Origin: Knufia peltigerae
Taxonomy: Eukaryota > Ascomycota > Eurotiomycetes > Chaetothyriales > Trichomeriaceae
Assembly: GCA_030247855.1 (NCBI GenBank)
Contig: JAPDRN010000154.1
Location: 1 to 64,000, forward strand
Length of the DNA stretch: 64,000 nt
Direction: 5' to 3'
The notes beneath the pieces were generated by a model, which was given only the letters and a program-made list of their open reading frames with translations, was not told where the DNA came from and searched no databases. How positions within the stretch are numbered: position 1 is the stretch's first letter; each line of letters opens with the position of its first letter. This document shows positions 62,180-64,000 of this stretch, piece by piece. The position numbers and the translations under genes are program-made.

Positions 62180-64000
62180 ATGACGGATACCATCCCTTCG
62201 CCGCGGTCATGGCCACTCATTGGCAATGCCCTCGAGATCAATGCAGAGTTCCCAATGACGAGCTTGTCCAATCTGGCTAAACGATATGGTGAGCAACGGG
62301 GAGGCGGCTCAGGACTTTATGAGCCGACGTAGCTGACATGAGATTATCAGGTGAGATCTTCAAGTTGACCGTGGGTGGGCGCGAGAGGGTCTTTATCTGC
62401 ACAAGAGACCTATGCAATGAAGTTATGGACGAGAAGAGGTTCGAAAAGGCCGTGACAGGAGCCCTTCATTACATCCGGGAAGCCGTTCACGATGGTCTCT
62501 TTACCGCGCTGCCAGGAGAACACAATTGGGGGGTGGCTCATCGAGCACTGATGCCCGCCTTTGGCCCTCTCCCCATCCATGGCATGTTTGATGGTGAGTT
62601 CATCTTTCTGCCGTGATCCAGACATTGCTACAGCAATGTACGGCTCCAGAGGCTGACCCTCCCTCCACAGAGATGTATGATATTGCCTCACAGCTGGTCC
62701 TTAAATGGGAACGATTTGGTCCCCAACACGACATCAAGGTCACTGATGACTTCACCCGTTTGACGTTGGATTCGATTGCACTGTGAGTTCCTTGCATCCT
62801 AGTGATTCTTTGGACTGACCTGAAAAAGATGCGCCATGGGGACCCGTTTCAATTCTTTCTATACCGAAGAACTGCACCCCTTCGTCAACGCAATGGTTGC
62901 TGTCTTGATCGGGGCAGGCGGCCGTGCACGCAGGCCACCATTGCCGAGCTACTTCTTCCGCGCAGAGGACCAGAAATTCAACGAGAACGTAGAATTGATG
63001 CTCAAGGTGGCCACTGATCTGGTGAAACAGCGTCGCGAGAACCCTGTCGACAAGAAGGATCTTCTTAATGCCATGCTCTACAACAAAGACCCCAAGACAG
63101 GAGAGAATCTCACGGAGGAATGTATCGCATATAACATGATCACATTCCTCATTGCTGGTAAGGCGTTCGTTGTAACTGCACCTGAACTCGAGGCTTAATT
63201 GTTCTCCTTAGGACATGAGACCACTTCCGGTCTTCTTTCGTTTGTGTTCTACGAACTCCTCAAGAATCCCGAAGCCTATCGCAAGGCACAGGAGGAGGTC
63301 GACCGAGTGGTCGGTGACGAGACAGTAACATATCAACATCTCTCCAAGTTGGAATACCTCAACGCCATCCTGAGAGAGACCCTGCGTCTGTATCCCCCGG
63401 CGCCTGCTTTCACCGTCCGCCCCAAGAAAGACGAAATCATCGGTGGCAAGTATCACGTAACAAAAGAGACTCCGCTCTTTTGCTTCTTGATGGCCATCCA
63501 CAAAGACCCTGCAGTGTATGGTGAAGATGCTGAAGTGTTCCGACCGGAAAGAATGATGGACGAACCATTTGGTCAGCTACCACCCAATGCGTGGAAGGTG
63601 TGTATCTGTCCCCCCCTTTTGAGATGGTGAGTATCGCTGACCCCAGCTATCACAGCCATTTGGGAACGGCGCTCGTGCTTGCATTGGTCGACCTTTTGCA
63701 TGGCAAGAGGCTCTCCTGGCTCTGGCAATGCTGCTTTCAAACTTCGAGTTCACCATGTCTGATCCATCTTATCAAATTTCGATTCAGTCTACATTGACGA
63801 TCAAGCCACACGACTTTTATATGCGCGCCAAACCCAGACATCCAGACATTGAATCCCGGCTTCGTGGGCAACGAGGTCCCACACCGCAAAAGGCTGAGAC
63901 GTCTTCGGCGAAACCGAAGGCAGACTCTGCGTCAAGCCAAGCTGTTCTATCCATCTTTTACGGCTCAAACACAGGGACTTGTGAAGCCATGGCTAGCTCT
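62180..64000 (+). CDS. Self-sufficient cytochrome P450-reductase, CYP505 (P450foxy/BM3 type), 5' part
   Basis: Six exons in view (62180-62288, 62351-62593, 62671-62782, 62829-63157, 63212-63597, 63656 to the edge) give 508 aa, cut by the window end. The start MTDTIPSPRSWPLIGN has no membrane anchor, as in P450 BM3. The P450 domain shows the I-helix oxygen-binding motif AGHETTSG, ETLR (ExxR), and the haem-binding loop FGNGARACIGRPFAWQEALL with its Cys thiolate. After a Pro/Lys-rich linker the flavodoxin-like domain begins with FYGSNTGTCEAMA, an FMN-binding loop. CYP505 proteins continue with FMN, FAD and NADPH domains to ~1050-1070 aa, expected just beyond the edge. They hydroxylate fatty acids near the omega end without a separate reductase. 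Confidence 0.95.

Overview
The window looks like nuclear DNA from a filamentous ascomycete (Pezizomycotina). Protein-coding genes are interrupted by short GT-AG introns, mostly 50-110 nt, and several introns carry a CTAAC-type branch site. Genes lie singly on both strands with intergenic stretches of 0.3-2 kb, and most products are conserved fungal housekeeping proteins. The word TACGGAGT/ACTCCGTA recurs between genes. A member of the Eurotiomycetes is plausible but cannot be fixed from sequence alone. I see no tRNA, rRNA, CRISPR array or intact transposon.

Layout. 1-4241: long non-coding stretch upstream of a five-exon gene (4242-5807) for a host protein with a retroelement-type HHCC integrase zinc finger. 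6989-7980: ERD2, the HDEL receptor. 9223-12153: Ser-rich two-TM orphan. 13861-14914: RCE1 CaaX protease. 15133-16512: AIM32-type ferredoxin. 17041-19218: RWD/RBR ubiquitin ligase (ITT1/RNF14 type). 19623-20431: dolichyl-diphosphatase CAX4. 21429-22598: secretory His-rich membrane protein. 23198-27484: 1428-aa coiled-coil, two-TM orphan. 28208-29491: PPN2-type phosphoesterase. 30499-31201: Cys-rich GPI protein. 33084-35301: FAA1-type acyl-CoA synthetase. 35815-39270: MPH1 helicase. 40208-41373: ATG37-like acyl-CoA-binding protein. 41819-42451: DUF2237 protein. 43576-45446: DHA1 MFS transporter. 46042-48653: TAF5. 48982-49524: MED11. 50546-54100: FAR11/HAM-2 (STRIPAK). 54634-55717: SPS19 dienoyl-CoA reductase. 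56209 to the end: FAD monooxygenase, Nudix hydrolase, alpha/beta hydrolase, M20 amidohydrolase, and the 5' part of a self-sufficient CYP505 P450-reductase.

How the genes relate. ERD2, RCE1 and CAX4 serve the ER and secretory pathway. FAA1, the ATG37-like protein, SPS19 and CYP505 all handle fatty acyl groups, partly in peroxisomes. TAF5 and MED11, both RNA polymerase II machinery, are head to head over 328 bp. The last 8 kb has a catabolic, accessory character.

Splicing matters for several calls. The TAF5 start lies in an upstream exon. FAR11 continues past an in-frame TAG if a 51-nt intron is removed. Exon joins were chosen from GT/AG sites, reading-frame continuity and recognisable conserved protein across the junction. 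All are predictions without transcript data.
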